A model generated the notes under the pieces. The model was not told where the DNA came from and made no database searches. It was given only the letters and a program-made list of their open reading frames with translations. Below, piece after piece: positions 15,896-25,504 of a DNA stretch of 64,000 nt. Position numbers and translations under genes: made by a program. Positions within the stretch are counted from its first letter, which is position 1; the number at the start of each line of letters is the position of its first letter. The DNA is from Treponema sp. UBA1793. GTDB taxonomy: Bacteria > Spirochaetota > Spirochaetia > Treponematales > Treponemataceae. The DNA lies in NCBI GenBank assembly GCA_002314445.1, contig DCFX01000008.1:1-64000 (forward strand), given 5' to 3'.

Positions 15896-16768
15896 ATGGC
15901 AGTTGTAACCATGAAAAACCTGCTTGAATCCGGAGTACATTTCGGTCATCAGGTAAAACGCTGGGATCCGCGCATGAAGAAGTATATCTTCGCAGAGCGC
16001 AACGGGATTCATATTATCGATCTGCAGAAGACAATCGCAGCTATAAAAGAAAGCTATGATGTCGTCCGCAAAATCACATCATCCGGAAAAACAATTCTGT
16101 TTGTTGGAACAAAGAAACAGGCTCAGCAGGCTGTTCAGAAAGAAGCTGAACGCTGCGGACAGTTCTACGTAAACAACCGCTGGCTTGGTGGTATGCTTAC
16201 AAACTTCTCTACAATCAAAAAATCACTTCAGAGACTTAAGAAAATCGAAAAGATGGAAGTCGACGGAACATTCGACAACCTGACAAAGAAAGAAGTTTCT
16301 GCTCTTCAGAAAGAAAAGACAAAGCTTGAAAAAAATCTCGGCGGTATAAAAGAAATGAAAGATCTTCCGGGAGCTGTCTTTATTATTGATACACACAAAG
16401 AACAGATCGCCGTTGCAGAAGCACGCCGTATGCACATCCCTATCATTGCTGTTGTAGATACAAACTGCAATCCTGAAGGGATCGACTACCCTATTCCGGG
16501 CAACGACGATGCTATCCGCGCTATTTCCCTGTTTACTTCGATTATTGCAAACGCAGTAATCGAAACGGACAACGAGCAGGGACTTAAGATTCTTGAAAAT
16601 CTTAACGAAGATGAAGACGGCATTATTACCGATGCAGCTGTAAAAGACGACGATGTAGAAATTGAAGATTACAGCAACTATCAGCCGACTGAACAGAAGG
16701 AAGAAGACATAGAAGCTGATCAGAAGGATCAGGAGCTGGTTGACGAAGATAAAGTCTACAAAGACTAA
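15896..16768 (+). CDS. rpsB: 30S ribosomal protein S2
   Basis: 290 residues from the ATG at 15896, with AAGGAG 6 bases upstream. Family motifs: LLESGVHFGHQVKRWDPRM, FAERNGIHIIDLQKT, NNRWLGGMLTNF, IPIIAVVDTNCNPEGIDYPIPGN (split here as two motifs, IIAVVDTNCNPEG and DYPIPGNDDA). The C-terminal 50 or so residues are a strongly acidic tail, longer than in E. coli S2. First gene of the rpsB-tsf operon and of the run to rseP. Confidence 0.97.
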   Translation: MAVVTMKNLLESGVHFGHQVKRWDPRMKKYIFAERNGIHIIDLQKTIAAIKESYDVVRKITSSGKTILFVGTKKQAQQAVQKEAERCGQFYVNNRWLGGMLTNFSTIKKSLQRLKKIEKMEVDGTFDNLTKKEVSALQKEKTKLEKNLGGIKEMKDLPGAVFIIDTHKEQIAVAEARRMHIPIIAVVDTNCNPEGIDYPIPGNDDAIRAISLFTSIIANAVIETDNEQGLKILENLNEDEDGIITDAAVKDDDVEIEDYSNYQPTEQKEEDIEADQKDQELVDEDKVYKD

Positions 16769-16785
16769 TTATGTGGAGTAAATGA

Positions 16786-17619
16786 ATGGATATTAAAGCA
16801 TCAGATATTAAGGCTCTCCGTGAAACGACGGGTGCCGGTATGATGGACTGTAAGAAAGCGCTGCAGGATACAGACGGAGATATTGAAAAGGCGACAAAAC
16901 TGCTCAAAGAAAAAGGGCTTGCCGCTGTCGCAAAACGTGCCGATCGTGCAACTGCAGAGGGACGCGTTTATATCCGCCGCCAGGGCAGCAAAATTGCTAT
17001 GATAGAGCTTGTCTGTGAAACAGACTTTGTCTCTAAAAATGATGAATTTATTGCTCTCGGTGAAAAACTGGTCGAAGTCACGCTTGAAAAGGGTTATACA
17101 AAAGTTGAAAAAGAACATGCAGATATGCTTACACTTCTTGCAACTAAAGTGCGCGAGAATATGTCTGTCCGTCGCGTATGTCTTATCGACATCCCTGAAA
17201 ATGCTGTCGTCGGTACATACGTCCACAGCGATTTTAAGACGGGAGCTGTCTGTATCGTAAAAGGTTCGACAGATCCTAAGGTTCAGGAATTTGCAAACGA
17301 CTGCTGCCTCCATATGGCTGCATTCACACCTTCTTACATTACACAGAAAGACGTCCCTCAGTCATATATTGACGAGCAGATGGAAATCTTTACAAAACAG
17401 CTTGAGCAGGACCCGAAAATGGCTTCAAAGCCACAGAATGTCAAAGACGGCGTTCTCAAGGGAAAGCTTACAAAGCATCTCGAAGAAGTCTGTTTTGTGG
17501 ATCAGATGTTCGTAAAAGACGACAAGATGTCCGTAAATGCAAAGCTTGCACAGATTGGTAAAGAAGTTAGTGCACCTGTTGAGTTCGGACAGATTGTTCT
17601 GTACGTTCTTGGAAAATAG
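16786..17619 (+). CDS. tsf: Translation elongation factor Ts
   Basis: 277 residues. The N-terminal UBA-like region and TGAGMMDCKKAL motif are followed by the core that displaces GDP from EF-Tu (ETDFVSKNDEF). Spacing of 17 bases to rpsB, preceded by GGAG. It recycles EF-Tu in translation elongation. Confidence 0.97.
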   Translation: MDIKASDIKALRETTGAGMMDCKKALQDTDGDIEKATKLLKEKGLAAVAKRADRATAEGRVYIRRQGSKIAMIELVCETDFVSKNDEFIALGEKLVEVTLEKGYTKVEKEHADMLTLLATKVRENMSVRRVCLIDIPENAVVGTYVHSDFKTGAVCIVKGSTDPKVQEFANDCCLHMAAFTPSYITQKDVPQSYIDEQMEIFTKQLEQDPKMASKPQNVKDGVLKGKLTKHLEEVCFVDQMFVKDDKMSVNAKLAQIGKEVSAPVEFGQIVLYVLGK

Positions 17620-17641
17620 GTTTATACTATATGTATAAAAG

Positions 17642-17681
17642 AAGCGGTTCGGTGAACAGCATTCCCGGCCGCTTTTTATTT
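17642..17681 (+). terminator. Terminator after tsf
   Basis: AAGCGG...CCGCTT stem (17642-17647 with 17669-17674) followed by TTTATTT. Confidence 0.65.
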
Positions 17682-17696
17682 AATGAGAGGTAAGCT

Positions 17697-18239
17697 ATGG
17701 TCAGTAATGAAGAAAGAATGCAGAAAGCACTTGACTCGTTAAAAGAAACATTCAGTATGATTCGTACAGGACGTGCATCTGCAGCTATTTTTGATAAAGT
17801 CCGTGTGGACTACTACGGGCAGAAATCTCCTCTTAATCAGGTAGCTACTATTTCTATTCCGGAAGCACGTTCAATCGTGATCCAGCCTTTTGACAAATCC
17901 CTTATAAGTGAAATCGAAAAAGCCATTCAGTCAGCAGATCTCGGGCTGAATCCCTCAAACGACGGAAAGGTCATCCGTATTTCAATTCCGCCGCTCACGG
18001 CCGACAGGCGCAAAGAGCTTGTAAAACAGGCTAAAGCTGATGCGGAAAATTACCGCACACAGGTACGCAACATCCGGCGTGACGGAAACGAAGAACTCAA
18101 AAAAGAACAGAAAGCCGGAGATATTACCGAAGACGGATTGAAAGGCGAAACTGACAAGCTCCAGAAACTTACGGACAAGTACATTATCGAAATACAAAAA
18201 GTGTACGATGCAAAAGAAAAGGAAATTCTTGAAGGCTGA
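17697..18239 (+). CDS. frr: Ribosome recycling factor
   Basis: 180 residues, close to the usual length of about 185. Contains IRTGRASAAIFDKVRVDYYG, IQPFDKS, GLNPSNDGKVIRI-type core motifs and the long helical bundle rich in Lys/Glu (RRKELVKQAK, ADAENYRTQVRNIRRD). It releases ribosomes from mRNA after termination together with EF-G. GAGAGG precedes the start; its TGA overlaps the ATG of uppS by one base. Confidence 0.97.
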   Translation: MVSNEERMQKALDSLKETFSMIRTGRASAAIFDKVRVDYYGQKSPLNQVATISIPEARSIVIQPFDKSLISEIEKAIQSADLGLNPSNDGKVIRISIPPLTADRRKELVKQAKADAENYRTQVRNIRRDGNEELKKEQKAGDITEDGLKGETDKLQKLTDKYIIEIQKVYDAKEKEILEG

Positions 18240-18961
18240 TGTCTGTTGATATAAATCATTTACCATCGCATGTTGCCATCATTATGGACGGCAACGGGCG
18301 ATGGGCAAAAAAACAAAACAAACCACGCAGTGTCGGGCATTATGCAGGTCTTACTAATGCAAAGGAAATTGCCAGTGCAGCTGCAGAGCTCGGTATAAAA
18401 TATATTACGCTTTATATTTTCTCTACAGAAAACTGGAAGCGGACGACAGATGAAGTCGGTTATCTTATGAATCTTATCAGGGGTCATCTGCGCGCGGAAT
18501 TCGATTTTTACAAAAAAAACAGGATACGCCTCCTTCATACAGGCGACATTTCAGGTCTTCCTGAAGATATTCAGGAAGACCTGCGCAACGCAATAAAGGA
18601 AACGGCAGCTTTTACGGGTACTACACTCGTTATGGCAATTAATTACGGCGGACGCGATGAAATCATCCGCGGTATAAAAAAAATTATTGCTGAAGGAATC
18701 CCTGCTGATACTATCGACGAGAGAACAATTTCCAGCTCGTTCGATATCCCCGAGCTGCCTGATGTTGATCTTCTTATACGGACAGGCGGTGAACTTCGTG
18801 TAAGCAATTTTCTGCTCTGGCATGCTTCATATGCGGAATTGCTGTTTACAGACACACTCTGGCCTGATTATAATAAAACAGAATTTTATAACGATATAGA
18901 AAAATTTCAAAAAAGGAACAGACGATTCGGAGCTGTTCCGGACGTACAGGACGGAAAGTAA
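18239..18961 (+). CDS. uppS: Undecaprenyl diphosphate synthase (isoprenyl transferase)
   Basis: 240 residues. Motifs of cis-prenyltransferases: IIMDGNGRWAKK with the catalytic Asp near residue 17, IKYITLYIFSTENWKR, and the C-terminal RTGGELRVSNFLLWHASYAE, FTDTLWPD. It makes the C55 lipid carrier for peptidoglycan and for the surface glycans encoded further along the window. Translationally coupled to frr. Confidence 0.96.
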   Translation: MSVDINHLPSHVAIIMDGNGRWAKKQNKPRSVGHYAGLTNAKEIASAAAELGIKYITLYIFSTENWKRTTDEVGYLMNLIRGHLRAEFDFYKKNRIRLLHTGDISGLPEDIQEDLRNAIKETAAFTGTTLVMAINYGGRDEIIRGIKKIIAEGIPADTIDERTISSSFDIPELPDVDLLIRTGGELRVSNFLLWHASYAELLFTDTLWPDYNKTEFYNDIEKFQKRNRRFGAVPDVQDGK

Positions 18962-18963
18962 AG

Positions 18964-19812
18964 ATGAGTAAACTTTTGCAACGCCTTCTCATATTTTTCA
19001 TCGGATTGCCGGTAGTAATTGGCTTGGTTTTCCTGAGAACGTATCATCAGCTTCCGCTGCATATCGTTATTTGTATATTTTCCGTCATCGGTTCAATGGA
19101 ACTGTATGATATTTTTTCAAAAAACAGTCCGATGCCGCCGAAACTGCTTGTTATTGTACTCAATGCCCTTCTTCCGATTTCTACGTATGTGTTCATTTTG
19201 CTGGGACTGCCGTTCAACTACACAAGCTGGATTTTTATGTTCGGTGCTCTCATATTAATGGGTTACAGCGTGCTTTCATCGAAAACGTTTGAACATTCAA
19301 ATACGTCCATTGCACTTTCTGTCCTCATTCTCTTTTACTGTGGTTTTCTCGTTACGTTTATTTCGCGCATGACAATATACGATTATGCAGTATATTATAT
19401 AGCGGTATTCCTTTTCATGGTATTTATCTGTGATTCTGTCGCGTGGCTGTTCGGGATGCTTCTTGGCAAAAACAACCGCGGTGTTATAGCTGCAAGTCCC
19501 AATAAGAGTATTGCGGGATTTGTCGGCGGATATATCGGATGTATAGCGGCAGCAGTACTTACACACATGCTCTGGCCGTCAGTCTTTCCCGGCAGATTGT
19601 GGAAATCATTTGTATTTGGTGCACTCATAGCGACTTCGGCAATAGTCGGCGATTTAGTCGAATCTGTGTTCAAAAGAAGTGCGAATCTTAAGGACAGCGG
19701 ATTTATTATGCCCGGGCGCGGCGGCGTTCTTGATTCGATTGATTCCGTTCTCTTTTCGGCTCCTGTGTTCTATGTTGCACTTCATATTTTTTATGGAGTA
19801 GTACTTTTCTAG
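18964..19812 (+). CDS. cdsA: Phosphatidate cytidylyltransferase
   Basis: 282 residues, polytopic with about eight hydrophobic segments. The C-terminal signature region reads SVFKRSANLKDSGF followed by MPGRGGVLDSIDSVLF, with the conserved Lys and Asp pair. It makes CDP-diacylglycerol for phospholipid synthesis at the inner membrane. Two bases after uppS. Confidence 0.95.
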   Translation: MSKLLQRLLIFFIGLPVVIGLVFLRTYHQLPLHIVICIFSVIGSMELYDIFSKNSPMPPKLLVIVLNALLPISTYVFILLGLPFNYTSWIFMFGALILMGYSVLSSKTFEHSNTSIALSVLILFYCGFLVTFISRMTIYDYAVYYIAVFLFMVFICDSVAWLFGMLLGKNNRGVIAASPNKSIAGFVGGYIGCIAAAVLTHMLWPSVFPGRLWKSFVFGALIATSAIVGDLVESVFKRSANLKDSGFIMPGRGGVLDSIDSVLFSAPVFYVALHIFYGVVLF

Positions 19813-19815
19813 AAA

Positions 19816-20898
19816 ATGAAAAAAATTCTTATTCTCGGATGCACTGGTTCAATCGGAACTAATACGCTTAGTATCATCAGGAATATGCCGGAATCTTTCC
19901 GTGCATGCGGCCTTGTTGCACATACAAGCCGTGACAGGCTTACCGGGCTTGCCGCAGAATTCAACTGTAGAAGCGGACTTACAGCGGAAGATCCGGACTG
20001 CATAAAAAGACTGATTGATGAAACAAAACCTGATATTGTCGTAAACGGCATAGCAGGAAGCGATGGCCTTCTTCCTTCCAAAACTGTCCTTGACGCAGGA
20101 GTCGATCTGGCACTTGCAAATAAGGAAACTGTTGTTATGGCATGGCCGCTTATCAGGCAGCTTGCAGAAAGAAATAAAGCACGTATTCTTCCTGTTGATT
20201 CGGAACATTCCGCCCTGTTTAATCTGACGGAGAAAATCGGAAAAAACAACATAGCTGAACTCGTCATTACGGCAAGCGGAGGTCCTTTCCGCGAATACTC
20301 AAAAGAACAGCTTTCTCAGGTCACTGTTTCGCAGGCGCTTAATCATCCTACATGGAAAATGGGCAGAAAAATTACAATCGATTCAGCGACGCTTGCAAAC
20401 AAGGGACTTGAAGTAATTGAGGCATGCCGCCTTTTTGATTTTTCTGCAGACAAAGTGAAGGTGGTAGTTCATCCGCAGAGCATAGTCCACTCACTAGTCA
20501 GGACAAACGACGGTATGCTTTACGGACAGATTTCGGATCCTGACATGAAACATCCGATTCTTTCCGCACTTACATGGCCTGATGTCAGTACGAATTTTCT
20601 AAAACCGTTCAATCTGTTTGATCATACGCTTACTTTTTTCCATCCGCGCATTGATGCTTTCCCTATGCTTGCATATGCATATGAAGCTGCGCAGAAAGGC
20701 GGCTCATACACAATCGCATATAATGCAGCAAACGAATGCGCCGTTCAGGCATTTCTTGGCGAAAGAATCAGTTTTCCGGCAATAGCACATATTGTACGTA
20801 CTGTACTGGATAAGGACTGGACTATGTTACCAGACAGCTTCAAAGGCGTTTTTGATATAGACCAAAAAGCACGTACGATTACGGAGCAATTAATATGA
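19816..20898 (+). CDS. dxr: 1-deoxy-D-xylulose 5-phosphate reductoisomerase
   Basis: 360 residues. NADPH site LGCTGSIGTNTL at the N-terminus, VNGIAGSDGL, ANKETVVMA, metal ligands in PVDSEHSAL, then ASGGPFRE and IDSATLANKGLEVIEA. It commits isoprenoid synthesis to the MEP pathway and so supplies UppS. Overlaps the rseP start by 4 bases. Confidence 0.97.
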   Translation: MKKILILGCTGSIGTNTLSIIRNMPESFRACGLVAHTSRDRLTGLAAEFNCRSGLTAEDPDCIKRLIDETKPDIVVNGIAGSDGLLPSKTVLDAGVDLALANKETVVMAWPLIRQLAERNKARILPVDSEHSALFNLTEKIGKNNIAELVITASGGPFREYSKEQLSQVTVSQALNHPTWKMGRKITIDSATLANKGLEVIEACRLFDFSADKVKVVVHPQSIVHSLVRTNDGMLYGQISDPDMKHPILSALTWPDVSTNFLKPFNLFDHTLTFFHPRIDAFPMLAYAYEAAQKGGSYTIAYNAANECAVQAFLGERISFPAIAHIVRTVLDKDWTMLPDSFKGVFDIDQKARTITEQLI

Positions 20899-22019
20899 AA
20901 TGGGTATATGGTATTCTCTGTTTAGGATTTATAGTTTTCTTTCACGAACTAGGACATTTTCTTGCTGCAAAATTGTTCGGCGTGACTGTAGAAAGTTTTT
21001 CAATAGGTTTCGGACCTGTCATTCTCCACAAAAAGCACGGCGATACCGATTACAGACTTTCGCTGCTTCCCCTCGGCGGATACTGCGGAATGAAAGGTGA
21101 ACATGATTTCCGTACAGCAATTGAAAACGGCATGAATCATATTGAAGGGTCTGACGGTTCAATGTACGGTATTCATCCGGCAAAGCGGGCACTGATCGGT
21201 TTTGCTGGTCCTTTTTTCAATTTACTATTTGCATTCATAGCATTTACAATTATTTCCATGACCGGGTACACCTACTATTCGTATCCGCCGAAAATTACAC
21301 TCGTCGACGAAGTGTATCCTGACGTACATTCCGCTGCAAGAGATGCGGGACTTAAAACCGGCGACATCATTACAGCAATTGATAAAAAAAAGGTGAAAGA
21401 TTTTTCGGATATCATCGAAATTGTCAGCTCGAGTCCTGACGAAAATCTGACAATTTCAGTCGACAGAGACGGTGTGCCCCTTACGCTTACAGTCCATAGT
21501 GATTTTGACAAATCCCAGGGAACGGGTAAAATAGGAGTAACGACTGCGGGTTCCACGCCTGTAAAATATGAAGCAGAGCGGTACTGGTTCTTTCCCGCTC
21601 TCTGGCAGGGCATAAAACAGACCGGACAATACACCGCGCTAGTAGTAAAAAGTATCGGTGTACTGTTCAAGGGTGTCCAGCTGCAGAACGTGCTTTCAGG
21701 CCCTGTACGCATAACAGATATGCTCGGTGATACAGTGCAGCAGGGCTTCTCGGCAGGAGCCAGACAGGGATTTGCGGGAATCCTCGACTTTATGGCATTC
21801 ATAAGCATTTCTTTTTTTATCATGAATCTGCTGCCTGTTCCGATTCTTGACGGAGGACTCATTCTGTTTGCCCTTATCGAGTGGCTTATCCGCAGGCAGA
21901 TTCACCCGAAAATACAATATTATGTACAATATGCCGGGCTTACTTTCATTGCCGTACTTTTTGTCATAGGCATGACAAGCGATATACATTATTTCAGTAC
22001 ACTTTTGAGGGCTAAATAA
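20895..22019 (+). CDS. rseP: RIP site-2 zinc metalloprotease
   Basis: 374 residues. Zinc motif FFHELGHFLAAK in the first membrane segment, one PDZ domain (about residues 115-210, with GLKTGDIITAID), and the second active-site motif LLPVPILDGG before the last membrane segments. It cleaves membrane-spanning regulators within the inner membrane. Overlaps dxr (ATGA) and closes the conserved envelope/translation operon. Confidence 0.94.
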   Translation: MKWVYGILCLGFIVFFHELGHFLAAKLFGVTVESFSIGFGPVILHKKHGDTDYRLSLLPLGGYCGMKGEHDFRTAIENGMNHIEGSDGSMYGIHPAKRALIGFAGPFFNLLFAFIAFTIISMTGYTYYSYPPKITLVDEVYPDVHSAARDAGLKTGDIITAIDKKKVKDFSDIIEIVSSSPDENLTISVDRDGVPLTLTVHSDFDKSQGTGKIGVTTAGSTPVKYEAERYWFFPALWQGIKQTGQYTALVVKSIGVLFKGVQLQNVLSGPVRITDMLGDTVQQGFSAGARQGFAGILDFMAFISISFFIMNLLPVPILDGGLILFALIEWLIRRQIHPKIQYYVQYAGLTFIAVLFVIGMTSDIHYFSTLLRAK

Positions 22020-22020
22020 C

Positions 22021-23931
22021 ATGACAAAAAACATTCAAAAAAAGATCATTTCATCCATTCTCGCTTTACTGCTTTTTCCTTCTTTTTTTTCTGCCCAGTC
22101 GCATATTTCAACCCAGTCGCATCAAGCCGCGGTCACTGCCATTGTGCCTGCAAACTACGGCGGTTCGCAGAAGACTTTCTTCAGCACCGGCAACGACGGT
22201 TTTATTATTAAATGGACTGATGATGATCAGGGAGAACATTACCAGATTACCGACCTTCAGATAAAACTGGCCGCTGTATATGCAGAAAAGAATATTATCG
22301 CCGTGTACGAAACGGACAGCGGACTTATAAACCGCGTCAGCGTCTGGGATTTCAATACGCTCACACGGAAATATGCAAAACGTTTTTCCGATTCTGTAAC
22401 CTCGCTTTCATTTTCCGCAAACGGTACATACCTGATTGCCGGAACTGCAACTGTAGATGGCGCAGTATTCATGCGGACTTCAGACGGGACCATTGTCGAT
22501 AAAATAAAAGATCCTACGGGCATAATTTCATATGCTTCGACAAGCAGTTCGGAAAAAACTTTCCTCACTTATTCGCCAACGGGTACTATCTGTTACTATA
22601 ATATGCAGACCGGAAAGCTTAAAGGAAAATTTTCTGCCGAACAAAGATTGAGCCAGGTTACGACATTCGGAAATGACATGTTTCTTGCAGGCGTAAAGGA
22701 CAACGCCGTATACGTCATTTCGGCACTAAACGGAAAAACGATTTCAACAGCTTCCGCTGCCCTTCCCCTTATTCTTGCTGATAAAGCAGATCAGAATCTT
22801 TATTATCTTGAGAACAACGGTATAAGCGGCTATACGCTGCAAAAACTGACAAATACAGACGGTAAGAATTTTTCTGCTCCCCGGATTACAAGGAAGTTTA
22901 AAATGCTGCCGGGTGATACCATCTGCTCCGGTACGAAACAGGGCGCGAACATCATGCTCGGTTCGCAATCGGGGGCATTGTTCAGGACAGACAGTACATC
23001 AGATACTTCAATTCTTTCATTCTATCCTCTTACGGAAAATATCTACGACAGGATATACGATTTGGCTGTTGCAGGGAACGATTTTTACTTTTTGACCGAT
23101 AAAGCGGTTTATCAGTCATCTTATGACGATGGAACTGTGAATAAGGTTGCAGAAAACGCAGGACAAACACAGATTACCACATATGGAAAAAGCATTATAC
23201 TCTGGTCGAAGGGAACCAGAAAACCGGTACAGCTTCTTGATTTAGTGACGAAACAGTTTACAACACTTTTCACACCCCAGACAAATATACAGTCCCTGCG
23301 CATATCCGGTACGGTTCTTCTTGAGATGGAAAGTAACAGCTTTGTGAATGCATATCACCTTGATACACAGCAGTTTGAACAGCTCTATTCGGGAGCCGCA
23401 CTGCAGGATGCTGTTATTATTGACAATACGCTGTATATTTCAAAATCATCAGCGACAATGCCCAATTCTCCATTGTTGTCGGTAAATCTTACAACGCAGG
23501 AAACTGTCCCGCTGAAGATAGACGGCAATGTTATTTATTCGCTTAACTGTACGGAAGACAGTATGTACGGCATTGCCGTGAAGTCGGATGAGACAGAAAA
23601 GAAAACAATACTGTTCTCCTTTAATCCTGCAACGAAAGAGACTACAACATTATTAAGCCTGTCCGACGAAGACACTGCTGCGTTCACCTGTCTGTACGGC
23701 AATGAAATCTATACAAATATCGGAAAAGACAAAGTATTCTCGTATAATATTTCCAACCGCAGGGCTATTAATTATAACAGATCCGCTTCTCTGCCCGTCA
23801 AAACAGCCCGGAATGATTCGCGTCTTGTAGTCCTGAACAGGGACGGAAGTGTGTCGTGGTATAATGCAGATATACAGCAGGTTCTTGCCGACTGGTACCT
23901 GACACGAGACGGGAATTGGTATGAATTTTAA
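22021..23931 (+). CDS. Secreted WD40-like beta-propeller protein
   Basis: 636 residues with an N-terminal signal peptide (hydrophobic SSILALLLFPSFFSA, cleavage near the following Gln). The N-terminal half has WD40-like repeats (TGNDGFIIKWTDDDQG, VSVWDFNTLTRK, SLSFSANGTYLIAGTA, CYYNMQTGKLKGKFS) and the second half continues as strand-rich repeats to the C-terminus. It starts one base after the rseP stop with no strong Shine-Dalgarno, so it probably depends on the upstream operon. Likely a periplasmic scaffold; no specific function can be given. Confidence 0.82.
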   Translation: MTKNIQKKIISSILALLLFPSFFSAQSHISTQSHQAAVTAIVPANYGGSQKTFFSTGNDGFIIKWTDDDQGEHYQITDLQIKLAAVYAEKNIIAVYETDSGLINRVSVWDFNTLTRKYAKRFSDSVTSLSFSANGTYLIAGTATVDGAVFMRTSDGTIVDKIKDPTGIISYASTSSSEKTFLTYSPTGTICYYNMQTGKLKGKFSAEQRLSQVTTFGNDMFLAGVKDNAVYVISALNGKTISTASAALPLILADKADQNLYYLENNGISGYTLQKLTNTDGKNFSAPRITRKFKMLPGDTICSGTKQGANIMLGSQSGALFRTDSTSDTSILSFYPLTENIYDRIYDLAVAGNDFYFLTDKAVYQSSYDDGTVNKVAENAGQTQITTYGKSIILWSKGTRKPVQLLDLVTKQFTTLFTPQTNIQSLRISGTVLLEMESNSFVNAYHLDTQQFEQLYSGAALQDAVIIDNTLYISKSSATMPNSPLLSVNLTTQETVPLKIDGNVIYSLNCTEDSMYGIAVKSDETEKKTILFSFNPATKETTTLLSLSDEDTAAFTCLYGNEIYTNIGKDKVFSYNISNRRAINYNRSASLPVKTARNDSRLVVLNRDGSVSWYNADIQQVLADWYLTRDGNWYEF

Positions 23932-24001
23932 CGATTGGTAGCAGTTGACGTCTTTATTATTGCAAAAAATTTCATGGCATAACTTACGACCCGGAAAACG
24001 G

Positions 24002-24041
24002 CACAGCAGGATAATGCTTCCGCATTCCCTTTTCCGCTGTG
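24002..24041. repeat. Intergenic inverted repeat between convergent genes
   Basis: CACAGC (24002-24007) and GCTGTG (24036-24041) enclose an inner ATGC/GCAT pair. It sits between two convergent genes and may terminate either. It shares CCGCATTCCCTTTT with the long inverted repeat near 8300. Confidence 0.4.
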
Positions 24042-24075
24042 GGTATGACTTTTAATTATAGCGGCAGTAAGTTTA

Positions 24076-24639
24076 TTAAAAATTGAGGATGCCAAGGTGC
24101 TGCAGAAGAATTTTTATGCCCATCAAAATCAGTACAATGCCGCCTGCAAGTTCTGCTTTTGATTTGTATTTTGCAGCAAAAGTCCGGCCTATAAGAACGC
24201 CGACTGCAGACAATACGAATGTAACAATACCTATAAAACAGACGGCCGGAATAATCCGGACTTTCAAAAATGCAAACGTAACTCCTACGGCAAGCGCATC
24301 AATACTGGTGGCAACAGCAAGAGGAAACATTGTCTTGAAGGAAAAAGAACTACACACAGTTTCTGTTTTTTCCATTGATTCTCGTATCATATTTGCGCCG
24401 ATAAGAACTAACAGTGCAAATGCTATCCAATGATCAATGCTCTCGACCATATTTTGAAGACCGGTGCCTAAAAGATATCCCAGAAAAGGCATAACGGCCT
24501 GAAAGCTGCCGAAGTATGCTCCCGTTATCAGAATATTTTTCTTTTGGAATTTTTGGACAGAAGCTCCTTTGCAGATTGATACGGCAAAGGCATCCATAGA
24601 CAAACCTATTGCGATGATGAATAATTCAGGGAAACTCAT
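24076..24639 (-). CDS. mntP: Putative manganese efflux pump MntP
   Basis: 187 residues from ATG 24639, which has GGAGG 7-8 bases upstream; a longer frame lacks this. Six hydrophobic segments, with the duplicated metal-site motifs GLSMDAFAVSI (first segment) and ATSIDALAVGV (fourth segment). Exports Mn2+ across the inner membrane. The upstream leader carries a yybP-ykoY-type Mn2+ riboswitch with a terminator, so expression should rise when Mn2+ is high. Confidence 0.95.
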   Translation of the reverse strand: MSFPELFIIAIGLSMDAFAVSICKGASVQKFQKKNILITGAYFGSFQAVMPFLGYLLGTGLQNMVESIDHWIAFALLVLIGANMIRESMEKTETVCSSFSFKTMFPLAVATSIDALAVGVTFAFLKVRIIPAVCFIGIVTFVLSAVGVLIGRTFAAKYKSKAELAGGIVLILMGIKILLQHLGILNF

Positions 24640-24679
24640 CTGATTTCCTCCATAATGTTGTTTGCAACAGTATGTGAAG

Positions 24680-24713
24680 AAAAAAGACTTCATCCGCTGT
24701 CGCAGATAAGTCT
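24680..24713 (-). terminator. Riboswitch-controlled terminator in the mntP leader
   Basis: Minus strand AGACTT...AAGTCT outer stem with an inner GC/GC pair and ATC/GAT, followed by six T residues. Its 5' arm uses the same bases as the 3' side of riboswitch stem P1 (24706-24713), so the two folds exclude each other. Confidence 0.75.
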
Positions 24714-24788
24714 CGTCACTCAGATGATGCCAGGATTAACTCCAGTATGTTGACAACATCGCACTCAATGTGCCGACTACTCCCTTAT
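24706..24788 (-). ncRNA. yybP-ykoY-type manganese riboswitch
   Basis: Minus strand, 83 bases: ATAAGGGAGTAG at the 5' end, ATCCTGGCATC in the middle, and GACGAGACTTAT at the 3' end. ATAAG and CTTAT form P1, and GGGAGTAG and CCTGG match the conserved metal-site loops of this class as I recall them. The gene controlled is mntP, the classic partner. Ligand binding should stabilise P1 and prevent the terminator at 24680-24713. A covariance-model search would confirm. Confidence 0.85.
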
Positions 24789-24832
24789 GCCCTTGTAAAA
24801 TAGCAAAAAAAACGTCATTTGTCAAATATATT

Positions 24833-25456
24833 TTACAGGTAATCAAGCACTTCTTCCATTTTTTCTACTACAATATATCCGGAAGACTTGTTAATTTTCT
24901 GATGCCCTTTATTGTATAAGATGCACTTTGCTCCTATTTTTTCTGCAACCTCATAATCATGATCCATATCTCCGATAAAAACGAAACTGTTGTCTTTACC
25001 TATCCTTGTTACCAGTTCAACCGCTCTGTGTTTTTTACTTGCAACTTTATAATTGTCATTTCCGATAATCTCGCTGAAATATCCGGCAATTTTCTTTTTT
25101 TGTACCTGTTCAATCAATTCTGCCTGGGGTGTCGCTGATACTATATATTGATTAAAACCTTTCTTTTTTATTTCGTTCAATATATATTCAATATTCTGAG
25201 TCAGTTCAATTTTGTCAAATTCATTTTCATATCTGGTAAAGTATTTTGCTGCTGTTTCCTCGAATGATTCATCTTTAAAAACAAATCCGATGTCTTTATA
25301 AAAATCGATTATCGGCATGCGGAATAATTCTCTGTATTTTTCCAGGGATAATGTTTCCAGATTCCTTTCTTTCAACAGTCCGTTCAGAACTGCCAGATTT
25401 ATCGAGACATCATTCAGCAATGTACCGTTCCAGTCCCATAAGACGCATGTTGTCAT
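24833..25456 (-). CDS. HAD-superfamily phosphatase
   Basis: 207 residues from ATG 25456, which has AAGGAA at a good distance; an in-frame GTG lies 18 bases further up. HAD motifs: I, WDWNGTLLND (nucleophile Asp); II, YIVSATPQ; IV, FIGDMDHDYEVA. The cap is helical, as in phosphoglycolate phosphatase-like enzymes. Substrate unknown. It lies 48 bases downstream of glgA on the same strand and may share its transcript. Confidence 0.82.
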   Translation of the reverse strand: MTTCVLWDWNGTLLNDVSINLAVLNGLLKERNLETLSLEKYRELFRMPIIDFYKDIGFVFKDESFEETAAKYFTRYENEFDKIELTQNIEYILNEIKKKGFNQYIVSATPQAELIEQVQKKKIAGYFSEIIGNDNYKVASKKHRAVELVTRIGKDNSFVFIGDMDHDYEVAEKIGAKCILYNKGHQKINKSSGYIVVEKMEEVLDYL

Positions 25457-25504
25457 ACAAATTCCTTGATTCACGGGCCGGTAAGCCGGGAGCAGAAGAA
25501 CGTA

